Notes: generated by a model not told the origin, from the letters alone. Positions 33,857 through 43,203 are shown, numbered from the stretch's first letter. The stretch is DNA of 64,000 nt from Bradyrhizobium diversitatis (GCF_016031635.1 NZ_JACEGD010000010.1:1-64000); one strand, 5' to 3'. Numbers and translations: made by a program.

Positions 33857-36628
33857 ATGAATATCGTCATCGTGGAGTCGCCGGCGAAAGCCAAGACGAT
33901 CAACAAATATTTGGGCTCGTCCTATGAGGTTCTGGCCTCGTTCGGCCATGTCCGCGACCTACCCGCGAAGAACGGCTCCGTCGATCCCGATGCCAATTTC
34001 AAGATGATCTGGGAGGTCGATCCCAAGGCGGCCGGCCGGCTCAACGAGATTGCCCGGTCCCTGAAGGGCGCCGACCGCCTGATTCTCGCCACCGACCCTG
34101 ATCGCGAGGGCGAGGCCATCTCCTGGCACGTGCTGGAGGTGCTGAAGGAAAAGCGCGCACTGAAGGACCAGAAGATCGAGCGGGTGGTGTTTAACGCCAT
34201 CACCAAGCAGGCGGTCTCCGACGCGATGAAGCATCCGCGCCAGATCGACGGCGCGCTGGTCGACGCCTACATGGCGCGGCGCGCGCTCGACTACCTGGTC
34301 GGCTTCACCCTCTCCCCCGTGCTGTGGCGCAAGCTCCCGGGCGCCCGCTCGGCCGGCCGCGTGCAGTCGGTGGCGCTGCGTCTCGTCTGCGACCGCGAGC
34401 TCGAGATCGAGAAGTTCGTGGCGCGCGAATATTGGTCGCTGATCGCGACCCTGCTCACCCCGCGCGGCGACACCTTCGAGGCCCGCCTCGTCGGCGCCGA
34501 CGGCAAGAAGATCCAGCGTCTCGACATCGGCACCGGTGCGGAAGCCGAAGACTTCAAGAAGGCGCTGGAGGCAGCCAGCTACACCGTGACCGCGGTCGAT
34601 GCCAAGCCGGCGCGGCGCAATCCGCAGGCGCCCTTCACCACCTCGACGCTGCAGCAGGAAGCCAGCCGCAAATACGGCTTTGCGCCGGCGCACACGATGC
34701 GCATCGCCCAGCGGCTCTATGAGGGCATCGACATCGGCGGCGAGACCACCGGACTCATTACTTATATGCGTACCGACGGCGTGCAGATCGATCCGTCCGC
34801 GATCACCCAGGCGCGCAAGGTGATCGGCGAGGATTACGGCAACGCCTATGTGCCGGATAGCCCCCGCCAGTACCAGGCCAAGGCCAAGAATGCCCAGGAA
34901 GCGCACGAAGCGATCCGCCCGACCGACCTCTCCCGCCGCCCCGACAGCTTGAGCCGCAGGCTCGATGCCGATCAGGCGAAGCTCTACGAGCTGATCTGGA
35001 AGCGCACGATCGCAAGCCAGATGGAATCCGCCGAGCTCGAGCGCACCACCGTCGACATCACGGCGAAGGCAGGCTCCCGCACGCTGGAGCTGCGCGCCAC
35101 CGGCCAGGTCATCAAGTTCGACGGTTTTCTGGCGCTGTACCAGGAAGGCCGCGACGACGAGGAAGACGAGGATTCCCGCCGCCTGCCCGCGATGAGCCCG
35201 AACGACGCCCTGAAGCGGCAGAGCCTGTCCGTCACCCAGCATTTTACTGAGCCGCCGCCGCGCTTCTCGGAAGCATCCCTGGTCAAGCGCATGGAAGAGC
35301 TCGGCATCGGCCGGCCCTCCACTTATGCCTCGATCCTGCAGGTCCTGAAGGACCGCGGCTACGTCAAGCTGGAGAAGAAGCGGCTGCACGGCGAGGACAA
35401 GGGCCGCGTCGTGATCGCGTTCCTGGAGAGCTTCTTCAGCCGCTACGTCGAATACGACTTCACCGCGGGCCTCGAGGAGCAGCTCGACCGCATCTCCAAC
35501 AACGAGATTTCCTGGCAGCAGGTGCTGAAGGACTTCTGGCGCGACTTCATCGGCGCGGTCGACGACATCAAGGATTTGCGCGTGGCGCAGGTGCTCGACG
35601 TGCTCGACGAGATGCTGGGACCGCACATCTACCCCGCCCGCTCCGATGGCGGCGACGTCCGCCAGTGCCCGAACTGCGGCACCGGCCGGCTGAACCTGAA
35701 GGCCGGCAAGTTCGGCGCCTTCGTCGGCTGCTCGAACTATCCGGAATGCCGCTACACCCGCCAGCTCGCCGCCGATGGCGAGGCGACCGCCGACCGTTCG
35801 CTCGGCCAGGACCCGGAGACGGGTCGCGATGTCTGGGTCAAGGCCGGCCGCTTCGGCCCCTATATCCAGCTCGGCGAGCAGAAGGATTATGAAGAAGGCG
35901 AGAAGCCCAAGCGCGCGGGCATTCCGAAGGGCACCTCGCCCGGCGATGTCGACCTCGAGCTCGCGCTGAAACTGCTGTCGCTGCCGCGTGAGATCGGCAA
36001 GCATCCGGAAAGCGGTCTTCCGATCACCGCCGGCCTCGGCCGCTTCGGACCGTTCGTGAAGCACGACAAGACCTACGCCAGCCTGGAAGCCGGCGACGAG
36101 GTGTTCGACATCGGCCTCAACCGCGCGGTGACGTTGATCGCGGAAAAGGTCGCCAAGGGCCCGAGCCGCCGCTTCGGCGCCGATCCCGGCAAGGCGCTCG
36201 GCGATCATCCGACGCTCGGCACCATCACCGTCAAGAGCGGGCGCTACGGCGCCTATGTCACGGCCGGCGGCGTCAACGCGACGATCCCGGCCGAGTTCGA
36301 GAAGGATACGATCACCCTGCCACAGGCGATCGCGCTGATCGACGAGCGCGCGGCCAAGGGCGGCGGCAAGAAGACCACCAAGGCGGCGAAGAAAGCGGCC
36401 AAGCCGGCCAAGGCCAAGAAGACTGCAGAGAAAACAGCGGACGGCGAAGATTCCGCGCCAAAACCGAAGAAGCCGGCCGCGAAGAAAGCCGCGGCCAAGA
36501 CCAAATCCGAATCCACCAGCAAGGCGCGCGCCGCTGTGCCGTCGACCGCCAAGACGTCGCCGACCAAGGCCGCCGCGACCAAGAATCCTGCAAATACTCC
36601 GGCCAAGAAGAGTGCCGGCAAGAGTTAG
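33857..36628 (+). CDS. topA: DNA topoisomerase I
   Basis: The 923-residue protein is a type IA topoisomerase. It starts MNIVIVESPAKAKTINKYLG (Toprim), has ILATDPDREGEAISWHV with the acidic metal site, and the active-site tyrosine near residue 303 in GLITYMRTDGVQ. One CxxC zinc finger follows (RQCPNCGTGRLNLKAGKFGAFVGCSNYPECRY, shown here only by its cysteines), then repeated C-terminal modules (RFGPYIQLGE, GLGRFGPFVKH, SGRYGAYVTAGG). The last 55 residues are Lys/Ala/Pro-rich and disordered, a tail that binds DNA. It relaxes negative supercoils. The frame is open far upstream but the family start is ATG 33857. It is followed by rnr, 7 bases on. Confidence 0.97.
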   Translation: MNIVIVESPAKAKTINKYLGSSYEVLASFGHVRDLPAKNGSVDPDANFKMIWEVDPKAAGRLNEIARSLKGADRLILATDPDREGEAISWHVLEVLKEKRALKDQKIERVVFNAITKQAVSDAMKHPRQIDGALVDAYMARRALDYLVGFTLSPVLWRKLPGARSAGRVQSVALRLVCDRELEIEKFVAREYWSLIATLLTPRGDTFEARLVGADGKKIQRLDIGTGAEAEDFKKALEAASYTVTAVDAKPARRNPQAPFTTSTLQQEASRKYGFAPAHTMRIAQRLYEGIDIGGETTGLITYMRTDGVQIDPSAITQARKVIGEDYGNAYVPDSPRQYQAKAKNAQEAHEAIRPTDLSRRPDSLSRRLDADQAKLYELIWKRTIASQMESAELERTTVDITAKAGSRTLELRATGQVIKFDGFLALYQEGRDDEEDEDSRRLPAMSPNDALKRQSLSVTQHFTEPPPRFSEASLVKRMEELGIGRPSTYASILQVLKDRGYVKLEKKRLHGEDKGRVVIAFLESFFSRYVEYDFTAGLEEQLDRISNNEISWQQVLKDFWRDFIGAVDDIKDLRVAQVLDVLDEMLGPHIYPARSDGGDVRQCPNCGTGRLNLKAGKFGAFVGCSNYPECRYTRQLAADGEATADRSLGQDPETGRDVWVKAGRFGPYIQLGEQKDYEEGEKPKRAGIPKGTSPGDVDLELALKLLSLPREIGKHPESGLPITAGLGRFGPFVKHDKTYASLEAGDEVFDIGLNRAVTLIAEKVAKGPSRRFGADPGKALGDHPTLGTITVKSGRYGAYVTAGGVNATIPAEFEKDTITLPQAIALIDERAAKGGGKKTTKAAKKAAKPAKAKKTAEKTADGEDSAPKPKKPAAKKAAAKTKSESTSKARAAVPSTAKTSPTKAAATKNPANTPAKKSAGKS

Positions 36629-36635
36629 AGGCTAA

Positions 36636-38978
36636 GTGAAACGCACGAATGACCGTGGCTTTCCCGACAGGAACGCCATCGTCGCCTTCATCAAGGCAAA
36701 TCGGGGAAAGGTCGGGACCCGCGAAATTGCACGCGAGTTCGGCCTGAAGAACGCCGATCGCGCCGAGCTCAGGCGGATGCTGCGCGAGCTCGCCGATGAC
36801 GGCGTCGTCAAGAAGAAGCGCCACAAGATCTCGGAGCCGGATACGCTTCCGCCGACGCTGCTCGCGGACATCACCGGCCGCGACTCCGACGGCGAATTGA
36901 TCGCCTCCCCCGCCGAATGGGACGAGGTCGAGAGCGGCGAGCCGCCGAAGATCCTCATCGAGATGCCGCGCCGGCCAAAACCCGGCACCGCCGCCGGTGT
37001 CGGCGACCGTGCGCTGCTGCGCGTCGAGCGCTCGGAGGAGACCGAAGGCCCGGCCTGGCGCGGCCGCATCATCAAGGTCATCGACAAGGCCAAGAGTCGC
37101 ATCCTCGGCGTGTTCCGCGAGCTTCCCGAAGGCGGCGGACGGCTCGTTCCCGTCGACAAGAAATTCGCCGACCGTGAGCTGAACATCGCCAAGGCCGATT
37201 CAGGTGGCGCGCAGGATGGCGACCTCGTCAGCGTCGACATCGTCCGCTCGCGCGGCTTCGGCCTCGCCTCAGGCCGCGTCAAGGAGAAGCTCGGCTCGGT
37301 CAAGTCCGAGAAAGCGATCAGCCTGATCGCGATCTACGCTCACGACATCCCGCTGCAATTCTCCGCCGCCGCCGAGCACGAGGCGGAGGCGGCCGAGCCC
37401 GCCAATCTCAGGGGACGCGAGGACTGGCGCGACGTCCCGCTGGTCACGATCGATCCGCCGGACGCAAAAGACCACGACGACGCGGTCCACGCGCAGCCCG
37501 ACGACGATCCCAACAACAAAGGCGGCTTCATCGTCAACGTCGCCATTGCCGATGTGAGCTTCTACGTCCGGCCGGGCACCGCGCTCGACCGCGATGCGCT
37601 CGACCGCGGCAACTCGGTCTATTTCCCCGACCGCGTCGTGCCGATGCTGCCCGAGCGCATCTCCAACAATCTCTGCTCGCTGGTGCCGGGCGAGCCGCGC
37701 GGCGCGCTCGCGGTTCGCATGGTGCTCGGCCCGGACGGGCGCAAGCGCTCGCACAGCTTCCACCGCATCCTGATGCGCTCGGCGGCCAAGCTGAGCTATG
37801 CGCAGGCCCAGGCCGCGATCGACGGAAAGCCCGACGATATCACCGGCCCCCTGCTCGATCCGATCCTGAAGCCGCTCTATGCCGCCTATGCCTGCGCCAA
37901 GCGCGCACGCGACGAGCGCGATCCGCTCAATCTCGATCTGCCCGAGCGCAAGATCCTGCTCAAGAGCGACGGCACGGTCGATCGCGTCGTCGTGCCTGAA
38001 AGGCTCGATGCACACAAGCTGATCGAGGAGTTCATGATCCTCGCCAACGTCGCGGCAGCCGAGATGCTGGAGAAGAAATCGCTGCCGCTGATCTACCGCG
38101 TGCATGACGAGCCGACGCTGGAGAAGGTCCACGCCCTCGCGGAATTTCTGGAGACGCTCGACGTCCCCTTCACGAAATCGGGCGCGCTGCGCCCGACGCT
38201 GTTCAACCGCGTGCTGGCCCAGCTCGAAGGCCATGACTACTATCCGCTGGTGAGCGAAGTCGTGCTGCGCGCCCAGGCGCAGGCCGAGTATTCCTCCGAG
38301 AATTACGGCCATTTCGGCCTGAACCTGCGCCGCTATGCGCATTTCACCTCGCCGATCCGCCGCTACGCCGACCTCGTCGTGCACCGTGCGCTGGTCCGTG
38401 CGCTCGGCCTCGGCGAAGGCGCCCTACCCGACAGCGAGACGCCGGAGACATTGAGCGAAGTCGCCGCCCACATCTCTGTGACCGAACGGCGCGCGATGAA
38501 GGCGGAGCGCGAGACAGTCGACCGCCTGATCGCCCATCATCTCGCCGATCGCATCGGCGCAAGTTTCCAGGGCCGCGTCTCCGGCGTCACGCGCGCCGGC
38601 TTGTTCGTCAAGCTGAGCGAGACCGGCGCCGACGGATTGATCCCGATCCGATCCCTCGGCACGGAATATTTCAACTATGACGAGAGCCGTCACGCGCTGG
38701 TCGGCACGCGCAGCGGCACGACGTATCAGCTCGGTGACGTCGTCGACGTCCGTCTGATAGAAGCAGCCCCGATTGCGGGCGCACTGCGCTTCGAGCTGCT
38801 GTCGTCGGAGAGCGACAGCTCGCCACGGGAGCGCCGGCCGTTCCGCCCGCAGCGAAAATCATCCAAGCCGCATCCTGGACGCAGCCCGGAGAGAAAACGC
38901 AAGCCGGAGAAGAAAAAGCCCGGCAAGGGGAAGAAGAGCAAGAGCAAAGGCAAGGGACAGAAGGGCAAGGCATGGTGA
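36636..38978 (+). CDS. rnr: Ribonuclease R
   Basis: The 780-residue exoribonuclease of the RNB family begins at a GTG (36636), seven bases after the topA stop. It has an N-terminal winged helix (RNAIVAFIKANRGKVGTREI), cold-shock domains, and the RNB catalytic core with VTIDPPDAKDHDDAVHA (metal-binding aspartates). HFTSPIRRYADLVVHRAL and a C-terminal S1 domain (FQGRVSGVTRAGLFVKLSET) follow. The last 50 residues are Lys/Arg-rich and help unwind structured RNA. It degrades rRNA, mRNA and stalled messages in the 3' to 5' direction. It is in one unit with topA and the next two genes. Confidence 0.96.
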   Translation: MKRTNDRGFPDRNAIVAFIKANRGKVGTREIAREFGLKNADRAELRRMLRELADDGVVKKKRHKISEPDTLPPTLLADITGRDSDGELIASPAEWDEVESGEPPKILIEMPRRPKPGTAAGVGDRALLRVERSEETEGPAWRGRIIKVIDKAKSRILGVFRELPEGGGRLVPVDKKFADRELNIAKADSGGAQDGDLVSVDIVRSRGFGLASGRVKEKLGSVKSEKAISLIAIYAHDIPLQFSAAAEHEAEAAEPANLRGREDWRDVPLVTIDPPDAKDHDDAVHAQPDDDPNNKGGFIVNVAIADVSFYVRPGTALDRDALDRGNSVYFPDRVVPMLPERISNNLCSLVPGEPRGALAVRMVLGPDGRKRSHSFHRILMRSAAKLSYAQAQAAIDGKPDDITGPLLDPILKPLYAAYACAKRARDERDPLNLDLPERKILLKSDGTVDRVVVPERLDAHKLIEEFMILANVAAAEMLEKKSLPLIYRVHDEPTLEKVHALAEFLETLDVPFTKSGALRPTLFNRVLAQLEGHDYYPLVSEVVLRAQAQAEYSSENYGHFGLNLRRYAHFTSPIRRYADLVVHRALVRALGLGEGALPDSETPETLSEVAAHISVTERRAMKAERETVDRLIAHHLADRIGASFQGRVSGVTRAGLFVKLSETGADGLIPIRSLGTEYFNYDESRHALVGTRSGTTYQLGDVVDVRLIEAAPIAGALRFELLSSESDSSPRERRPFRPQRKSSKPHPGRSPERKRKPEKKKPGKGKKSKSKGKGQKGKAW

Positions 38979-39412
38979 CGATGAGCACGGCCCCGAAGAT
39001 CTGGACGCGCGAGAGCGGTCTCGTCGAGAAGCGCGACCTCTGGACGGCAATGAAGCGCGGCTTTCGCGGCCGCTGCCCGCGCTGCGGCGAGGGAAAGCTG
39101 TTCCGCGCCTTCCTGAAGACGGCGGACAATTGCGCGACATGCGGCCTCGATTACACGCCGCATCGCGCCGACGACCTGCCCGCCTATCTCGTCATCGTCA
39201 TCGTCGGTCACATCGTGGTGCCGGCCGTCTTGTGGATCGAGACCAACTACACCACGCCGGTCTGGATCAGCTTTGCGGCCTATCTGCCCTTCACCTTCGT
39301 CGCCTCGCTCGCGCTGCTGCAGCCGGTAAAGGGAGCTGTGGTCGGCTTGCAATGGGCTCTGCGCATGCACGGGTTTGACGAGAACCCTCCGGATGGTATT
39401 CCGCCAGTGTAG
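38972..39412 (+). CDS. DUF983 membrane protein
   Basis: The 146 residues have a zinc-ribbon-like head (RGFRGRCPRCGEGKLFRAFL, then CATCGLDYTPHRADD) with two CxxC pairs. Two or three membrane helices follow (YLVIVIVGHIVVPAVLWIET, WISFAAYLPFTFVASLALLQP) and WALRMHGFDENPPD. This is the full DUF983 pattern, found beside rnr in many alphaproteobacteria. The function is unknown. ATG 38972 overlaps the rnr stop by seven bases; ATG 38981 is the alternative. Confidence 0.92.
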   Translation: MVTMSTAPKIWTRESGLVEKRDLWTAMKRGFRGRCPRCGEGKLFRAFLKTADNCATCGLDYTPHRADDLPAYLVIVIVGHIVVPAVLWIETNYTTPVWISFAAYLPFTFVASLALLQPVKGAVVGLQWALRMHGFDENPPDGIPPV

Positions 39413-39443
39413 GCAACAAGCAAGAAGCGGTTTGGGTGAGGAC

Positions 39444-40196
39444 ATGACGGATATTGCGCAGGCCGAGGAGAAGGCAAAAGTTCACGAGGCGAAGGAAGCC
39501 GACCATCATCCCTATTTCCGCCCACGGGATGCGGCGACACTGATCCTGGTCGATCGCAGCGGCGCCATTCCGAAAGTGCTGGTCGGCAAGCGCCACGACA
39601 AGGTGGTGTTCATGCCCGGCAAGTTCGTCTTCCCCGGCGGCCGCGTCGACAAAGCCGATTATCGCGTACCCTGCGCTGCGCCCATCACCGCAGAGCTGGA
39701 AGCCAACCTCGCCAAGGGCAGCCCGAAGACGCCGGCCTCGCGCGCGAAATCGCTCGCCATTGCCGCGATCCGCGAGGCCTGTGAGGAAACCGGCCTGTGC
39801 CTCGGTCGCAAGGCTGAAGGCAAGGTGACGAGGCTCGACGGCCCCTGGAAGCCGTTCGCGGATGCGGGCCTGCTGCCCGATCCCTCCGGCCTGTTCCTGA
39901 TCGCGCGCGCGATCACCCCGCCCGGCCGCGTCAAGCGGTTCGACACCCGCTTCTTCACCGCCGATGCCTCCGCGATCACCCACCGCGTCGAGGGCGTGAT
40001 CCATGCCGATGCGGAGCTGGTCGAGCTGGTCTGGGTCGAGCTCGGCTCGAAACCGCTCGCCGACCTCCATCCGATGACGCGCAACGTGCTCAACGAGCTC
40101 GACACCCGCCTTGCCACCGGCCCGCTGCGCCACGAGGCGCCGGTGCCGTTCTTCCATTTCTACGGCGGCAGGATGCAGAAGGATATTTTGAGCTAG
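39444..40196 (+). CDS. NUDIX hydrolase
   Basis: The 250-residue protein has RPRDAATLILVDRSG, PGKFVFPGGRVDKADY and the Nudix box ending in AIREACEETGLCLG (residues about 108-120), where the REx2EE glutamates bind magnesium. Nudix enzymes split nucleoside diphosphates linked to another group; CoA diphosphatase or nucleotide-sugar activity are possibilities. Start MTDIAQAEE at 39444 follows a short gap after DUF983; an upstream start would overlap that gene. It closes the topA-rnr-DUF983-nudix run. Confidence 0.9.
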   Translation: MTDIAQAEEKAKVHEAKEADHHPYFRPRDAATLILVDRSGAIPKVLVGKRHDKVVFMPGKFVFPGGRVDKADYRVPCAAPITAELEANLAKGSPKTPASRAKSLAIAAIREACEETGLCLGRKAEGKVTRLDGPWKPFADAGLLPDPSGLFLIARAITPPGRVKRFDTRFFTADASAITHRVEGVIHADAELVELVWVELGSKPLADLHPMTRNVLNELDTRLATGPLRHEAPVPFFHFYGGRMQKDILS

Positions 40197-40221
40197 GCCG
40201 CCATCGCGCGGCGCGCCCATC

Positions 40222-40385
40222 CCCGCTCGTCGTCCCGGACAAACGCGCCTCAAGCGCGCGCAGATCCGGGACCCATAGCCACAGGCAGACGTATGGCGCG
40301 AGCAGGCAACCGCGAGTCCTCGCAAAACCAGAGCCGGTGGATATGGGTCCCGGATCTGCGCTGGCGCTTGTCCGGGACGACAGCG
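40222..40385. repeat. Palindromic intergenic repeat, family E
   Basis: CTCGTCGTCCCGGACAAACGCG and GCAGATCCGGGACCCATA on the left are mirrored by TATGGGTCCCGGATCTGC and GCGCTTGTCCGGGACGAC on the right. This makes a 164-base imperfect palindrome in the gap after the NUDIX gene. Confidence 0.85.
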
Positions 40386-40511
40386 GAGAGGCTGGCGCGA
40401 ACATACTGAGATAACGCCCAAGAACGAAAAATTCTTCCCGCCCTCCCCAATGGCGGAGCTCCGCCGCGTCCCTATGTCTTCCCGAGCGTCACCAAGAACG
40501 GACCCCGGGCG

Positions 40512-41837
40512 ATGGCACAACGGCAACTCAAGCTTGGCGCGTTCATGCGCCCGATCAGCATCCACACCGCCGCATGGCGCTATCCCGGGGCCTGGCCCGA
40601 CGCCAATTTCAACTTCTCGCACATCAAGACGCTGATCCGGAAGCTCGAGGCCGGCAGGTTCGACGCCTTCTTCATGGCCGACCACCTCGCCGTCCTCAAC
40701 ATGCCGATCAACGCGCTCAAGCGCAGCCACACCGTGACCTCGTTCGAGCCGTTCACGCTGCTGTCGGCGCTCTCCGCGGTCACCGAGCGGATCGGGCTGA
40801 TCGCGACCGGCTCGACCACCTTCGACGAGCCCTATCACGTCGCACGCCGCTTCGCCTCGCTCGATCACATCAGCGGTGGCCGCGCCGGCTGGAACATCGT
40901 CACCACTTCGAATCCTGACGCCGCACTCAACTTCGGCCTCGACGACCACATGGAGCACGCCGAGCGCTACAAGCGCGCCCGCGAATTCTACGACGTCGTC
41001 ACCGGCCTGTGGGATTCCTTCGCCGACGATGCCTTCGTGCGCGACGTCGAGAGCGGCCTGTTCTTCGATCCGCAGAAGATGCACACGCTCGACCACCACG
41101 GCAAATACCTGAAGGTGCGCGGCCCTCTCAACATCGCCCGGCCCGTGCAGGGCTGGCCGGTGATCGTGCAGGCCGGCGCGTCCGAAGACGGCAAGCAGCT
41201 CGCGGCCGAGACCGCCGAAGCCGTGTTCACCGGCGGCGGCAGCCTCGCCGACGGCCAGAAGCTCTACGCCGACATCAAGGGCCGCATGGAGAAGGTCGGC
41301 CGCGATCCCGAGCACCTCAAGATCCTGCCCGGCGCCTTCGTCGTGGTCGGCGACAGCGTCGACGAGGCCAGGGAGAAGCGCGCCCTGCTCGACAGCCGCG
41401 TGCATTACGACAGCGCCATCGCCTCGCTCTCCGTCATCCTCGGCACCGATGCTTCCGGCTTCGATCCCGACGGCCCTCTGCCTGATATCCCCGAGACCAA
41501 CGCCAGCAAGAGCGGCCGTCAGCGCATGGTCGATCTCGCCGCCCGCGAAAAGCTCACCGTGCGCCAGCTCGCCCAGCGCGTCGGTGGCTATGGCGGCCTG
41601 TCCTTCGTCGGCACCGCAAAGACCATCGCCGACCAGATGGAGGAATGGCTGGTCGGGCGCGGCTCGGACGGCTTCAACATCATGTTCCCGTTCCTGCCCG
41701 CCGGCCTCGACGATTTCGTCGACAAGGTCGTCCCGGAGCTCCAGAAGCGCGGGATTTTCCGCAAAGAGTATGAAGGGGCCACCTTGAGGGAGAATCTGGG
41801 CCTGCCGCGGCCGAAAAACCGGTTCTTCGAGGCCTGA
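40512..41837 (+). CDS. FMN-dependent monooxygenase of the NtaA/SnaA/DmoA family
   Basis: The 441-residue protein is a luciferase-like barrel of the two-component monooxygenase type: LKLGAFMRPISIHTAAWRYP, FDAFFMADHLAVLNMP, HISGGRAGWNIVTTSNPDAALNFG and GWPVIVQAGASEDGKQLA. These oxygenases take reduced FMN from a separate reductase and attack aminopolycarboxylates, sulfides or similar substrates. No reductase gene is adjacent, so the partner must be elsewhere. The gene is monocistronic and flanked by repeats on both sides, which suggests a later insertion into the conserved region. Confidence 0.92.
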   Translation: MAQRQLKLGAFMRPISIHTAAWRYPGAWPDANFNFSHIKTLIRKLEAGRFDAFFMADHLAVLNMPINALKRSHTVTSFEPFTLLSALSAVTERIGLIATGSTTFDEPYHVARRFASLDHISGGRAGWNIVTTSNPDAALNFGLDDHMEHAERYKRAREFYDVVTGLWDSFADDAFVRDVESGLFFDPQKMHTLDHHGKYLKVRGPLNIARPVQGWPVIVQAGASEDGKQLAAETAEAVFTGGGSLADGQKLYADIKGRMEKVGRDPEHLKILPGAFVVVGDSVDEAREKRALLDSRVHYDSAIASLSVILGTDASGFDPDGPLPDIPETNASKSGRQRMVDLAAREKLTVRQLAQRVGGYGGLSFVGTAKTIADQMEEWLVGRGSDGFNIMFPFLPAGLDDFVDKVVPELQKRGIFRKEYEGATLRENLGLPRPKNRFFEA

Positions 41838-41895
41838 TCAGGCCGTTTTGAGTGGTTTTCCGGGGCCTAGAGCCCCTTCGTGGCTCTAGGTTGTT

Positions 41896-41948
41896 GTTTT
41901 GACGCGTTTTCTTGACGCGAACCGGTGTCCACTTCGCTCGAAAACGCT
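41896..41948. repeat. Dispersed repeat, family D, plus-orientation copy
   Basis: The element reads TTTTGACGCGTTTTCTTGAC, then GCGAACCGGTGTCCACTTCG. It differs from 43153-43203 at only a few positions and is the reverse complement of 24592-24644. It lies between the monooxygenase and rpmG. Confidence 0.88.
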
Positions 41949-42044
41949 TCGAAACCTTGACATCAGGCGGTTTCTGGCTAGGTTGCCGGCCAACGCGGGC
42001 CGTTTGGCCGGCTCCAGATTCCCCGATATTCTGAGGTTCAGAAC

Positions 42045-42212
42045 ATGGCCAAAGCGGTCACCATCAAGGTCAAGCTCGTGTCCTCGGCCGACACCGGCTT
42101 CTACTACGTCGCCAAGAAGAACTCGCGCACCATGACCGACAAGCTGGTCAAGAAGAAGTACGACCCGGTCGCGCGCAAGCACGTCGAATTCCGCGAAGCC
42201 AAGATCAAGTAA
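42045..42212 (+). CDS. rpmG: 50S ribosomal protein L33
   Basis: The 55-residue protein starts [20 protein letters not shown] and contains [20 protein letters not shown] and [10 protein letters not shown]. This is the cysteine-free form of L33 seen in alphaproteobacteria, so it does not bind zinc. It sits in the large ribosomal subunit near the E site. GAGG about eight bases before the ATG serves as binding site. A strong terminator follows the stop. Confidence 0.97.
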   Translation: MAKAVTIKVKLVSSADTGFYYVAKKNSRTMTDKLVKKKYDPVARKHVEFREAKIK

Positions 42213-42236
42213 GATCGCGGGACGTTGAAGACTTTG

Positions 42237-42268
42237 ACGGGGCCCTCACGGGCCCCGTTCTCATTTTC
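42237..42268 (+). terminator. Rho-independent terminator of rpmG
   Basis: ACGGGGCCC and GGGCCCCGT form a perfect 9-bp stem around TCAC, followed by TCTCATTTTCT. It lies 25 bases after the rpmG stop. Confidence 0.85.
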
Positions 42269-42280
42269 TCCGCTACGGAC

Positions 42281-42305
42281 GCTGCGCTGCGTCCGGGGCA
42301 CGAGA
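42281..42305. repeat. Fragment of a palindromic repeat shared with 52655-52679
   Basis: A 25-base stretch starting GCTGCGCTGCGTCCGG is identical to the right end of the element at 52543-52679. Here it is a lone arm. Confidence 0.75.
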
Positions 42306-42507
42306 AGGAGATCGACGCGCCACTCTTTTTCCACGGCGTCATTGCGAGTTTGGTGCTGGCTTGCCTTGCTCGATGCTGTCGACCACGCTCAGCGCATTTA
42401 TGGCGGCGGAACCAGGCGCAGTAAAAAATGTGAGCCAGCCCACAGATTTTCGCTCGGAAGAATGTCAAGCTAGTGGACAGGTTTGGCCATTAGGGTGGGG
42501 AGCATTC

Positions 42508-42690
42508 ATGGAAACGGTGAAACATTGTCGAGCCCAGTCCATTGAATGCCTAAGCTTGATGCAATCAGCCCGCGACGAGACTGAAGCAAGGCTTCTGAAG
42601 TCTCTGTCGCAAAGCTGGGTCCGCCTTGCAAACCAGATTGATCGGTACAAATCGTTTCGTTCGGCGCGTGACAAGGGGCCTACCGCTTAG
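42508..42690 (+). CDS. Small helical protein of a rhizobial hypothetical family
   Basis: From the ATG at 42508 the 60-residue product reads METVKHCRAQSIECLSLMQS, with ARDETEARLLKSLSQSWVRL and ANQIDRY after it. It resembles the short Bradyrhizobium proteins of the type ...AAECLxLAxxAxDxxxRxxLLxMAQAWxRLAxQ, which occur in many copies per genome. It is entirely alpha-helical. No function is known. The frame is open upstream without this pattern. It ends one base before the convergent gene. Confidence 0.7.
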   Translation: METVKHCRAQSIECLSLMQSARDETEARLLKSLSQSWVRLANQIDRYKSFRSARDKGPTA

Positions 42691-42972
42691 CTACACGCGC
42701 CGCTGCACGATCCACTCCGAGCCGGGAAATCCGCGAGGCGATAGGCGTGAAGCGCCCGGCGTCAGACCTCGGAGATGACCGTCGTCCAGCTCGAGGACAA
42801 GCTTGCTCGGCGACGAGCTCACCACCCGCGTGCTGATGACAGTTGCATCACCGAGTATGATCGGCAGGTCGGTTCCTGCCGGTGGATAATCGTGAAATCC
42901 GGAATTGGTCCTCAGCCACACCTTAGCTCCGGTCTCAAGTGTCCAATGCGTCGTATGGCCCGCCCATTCCAT
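42691..42972 (-). CDS. Hypothetical protein of 93 residues
   Basis: The product starts MEWAGHTTHWTLETGAKVWL and contains PPAGTDLPIILGDATVISTR and VVSSSPSKLVLELDDGHLRG. The alternation of hydrophobic and polar residues suggests a small beta-rich soluble domain. No signal peptide, membrane helix or recognised family. It is tail to tail with the preceding small gene. Confidence 0.55.
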   Translation of the reverse strand: MEWAGHTTHWTLETGAKVWLRTNSGFHDYPPAGTDLPIILGDATVISTRVVSSSPSKLVLELDDGHLRGLTPGASRLSPRGFPGSEWIVQRRV

Positions 42973-43109
42973 GTCTTAGTCCCTGTGGCGAGGGGCGTGC
43001 TAGCGGTTTTGTGATCGGTCAACTTGACGTCCGACAACTCCTGGCAAGGCAGACTGCGACATGGCGTCCGATTGGGCTACGCCGGGGCGCCATTCCTGGT
43101 CACCCAGGA

Positions 43110-43203
43110 GCCTTTCCCGTTCCGATGGAATCGGAACGGCTCTGGATTCGAGTCTTGACGCGTTTTCTTGACGCGAACCGGTGTGCACTTCGCTCGACAA
43201 CGC
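43110..43203. repeat. Dispersed repeat, family D, with attached hairpin
   Basis: A hairpin GTTCCGAT/ATCGGAAC near 43115 precedes the family D core at 43153-43203 (TCTTGACGCGTTTTCTTGAC, then GAACCGGTG). It fills the gap upstream of the 3' end of the MFS gene. Confidence 0.8.

Noticed and set aside
33959..36208. A 749-codon open frame on the minus strand inside topA
   Set aside because: It is the antisense shadow of a GC-rich gene. The protein is low-complexity in Arg, Ala, Gly and Val with no domain, while topA on the other strand is unmistakable.
39291..41405. A 704-codon minus-strand frame across the NUDIX and monooxygenase genes
   Set aside because: It runs through two real genes and a repeat on the opposite strand and has no recognisable motif.
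41880..42040. Riboswitch or leader RNA before rpmG
   Set aside because: The conserved-looking part is repeat family D, found elsewhere away from rpmG.
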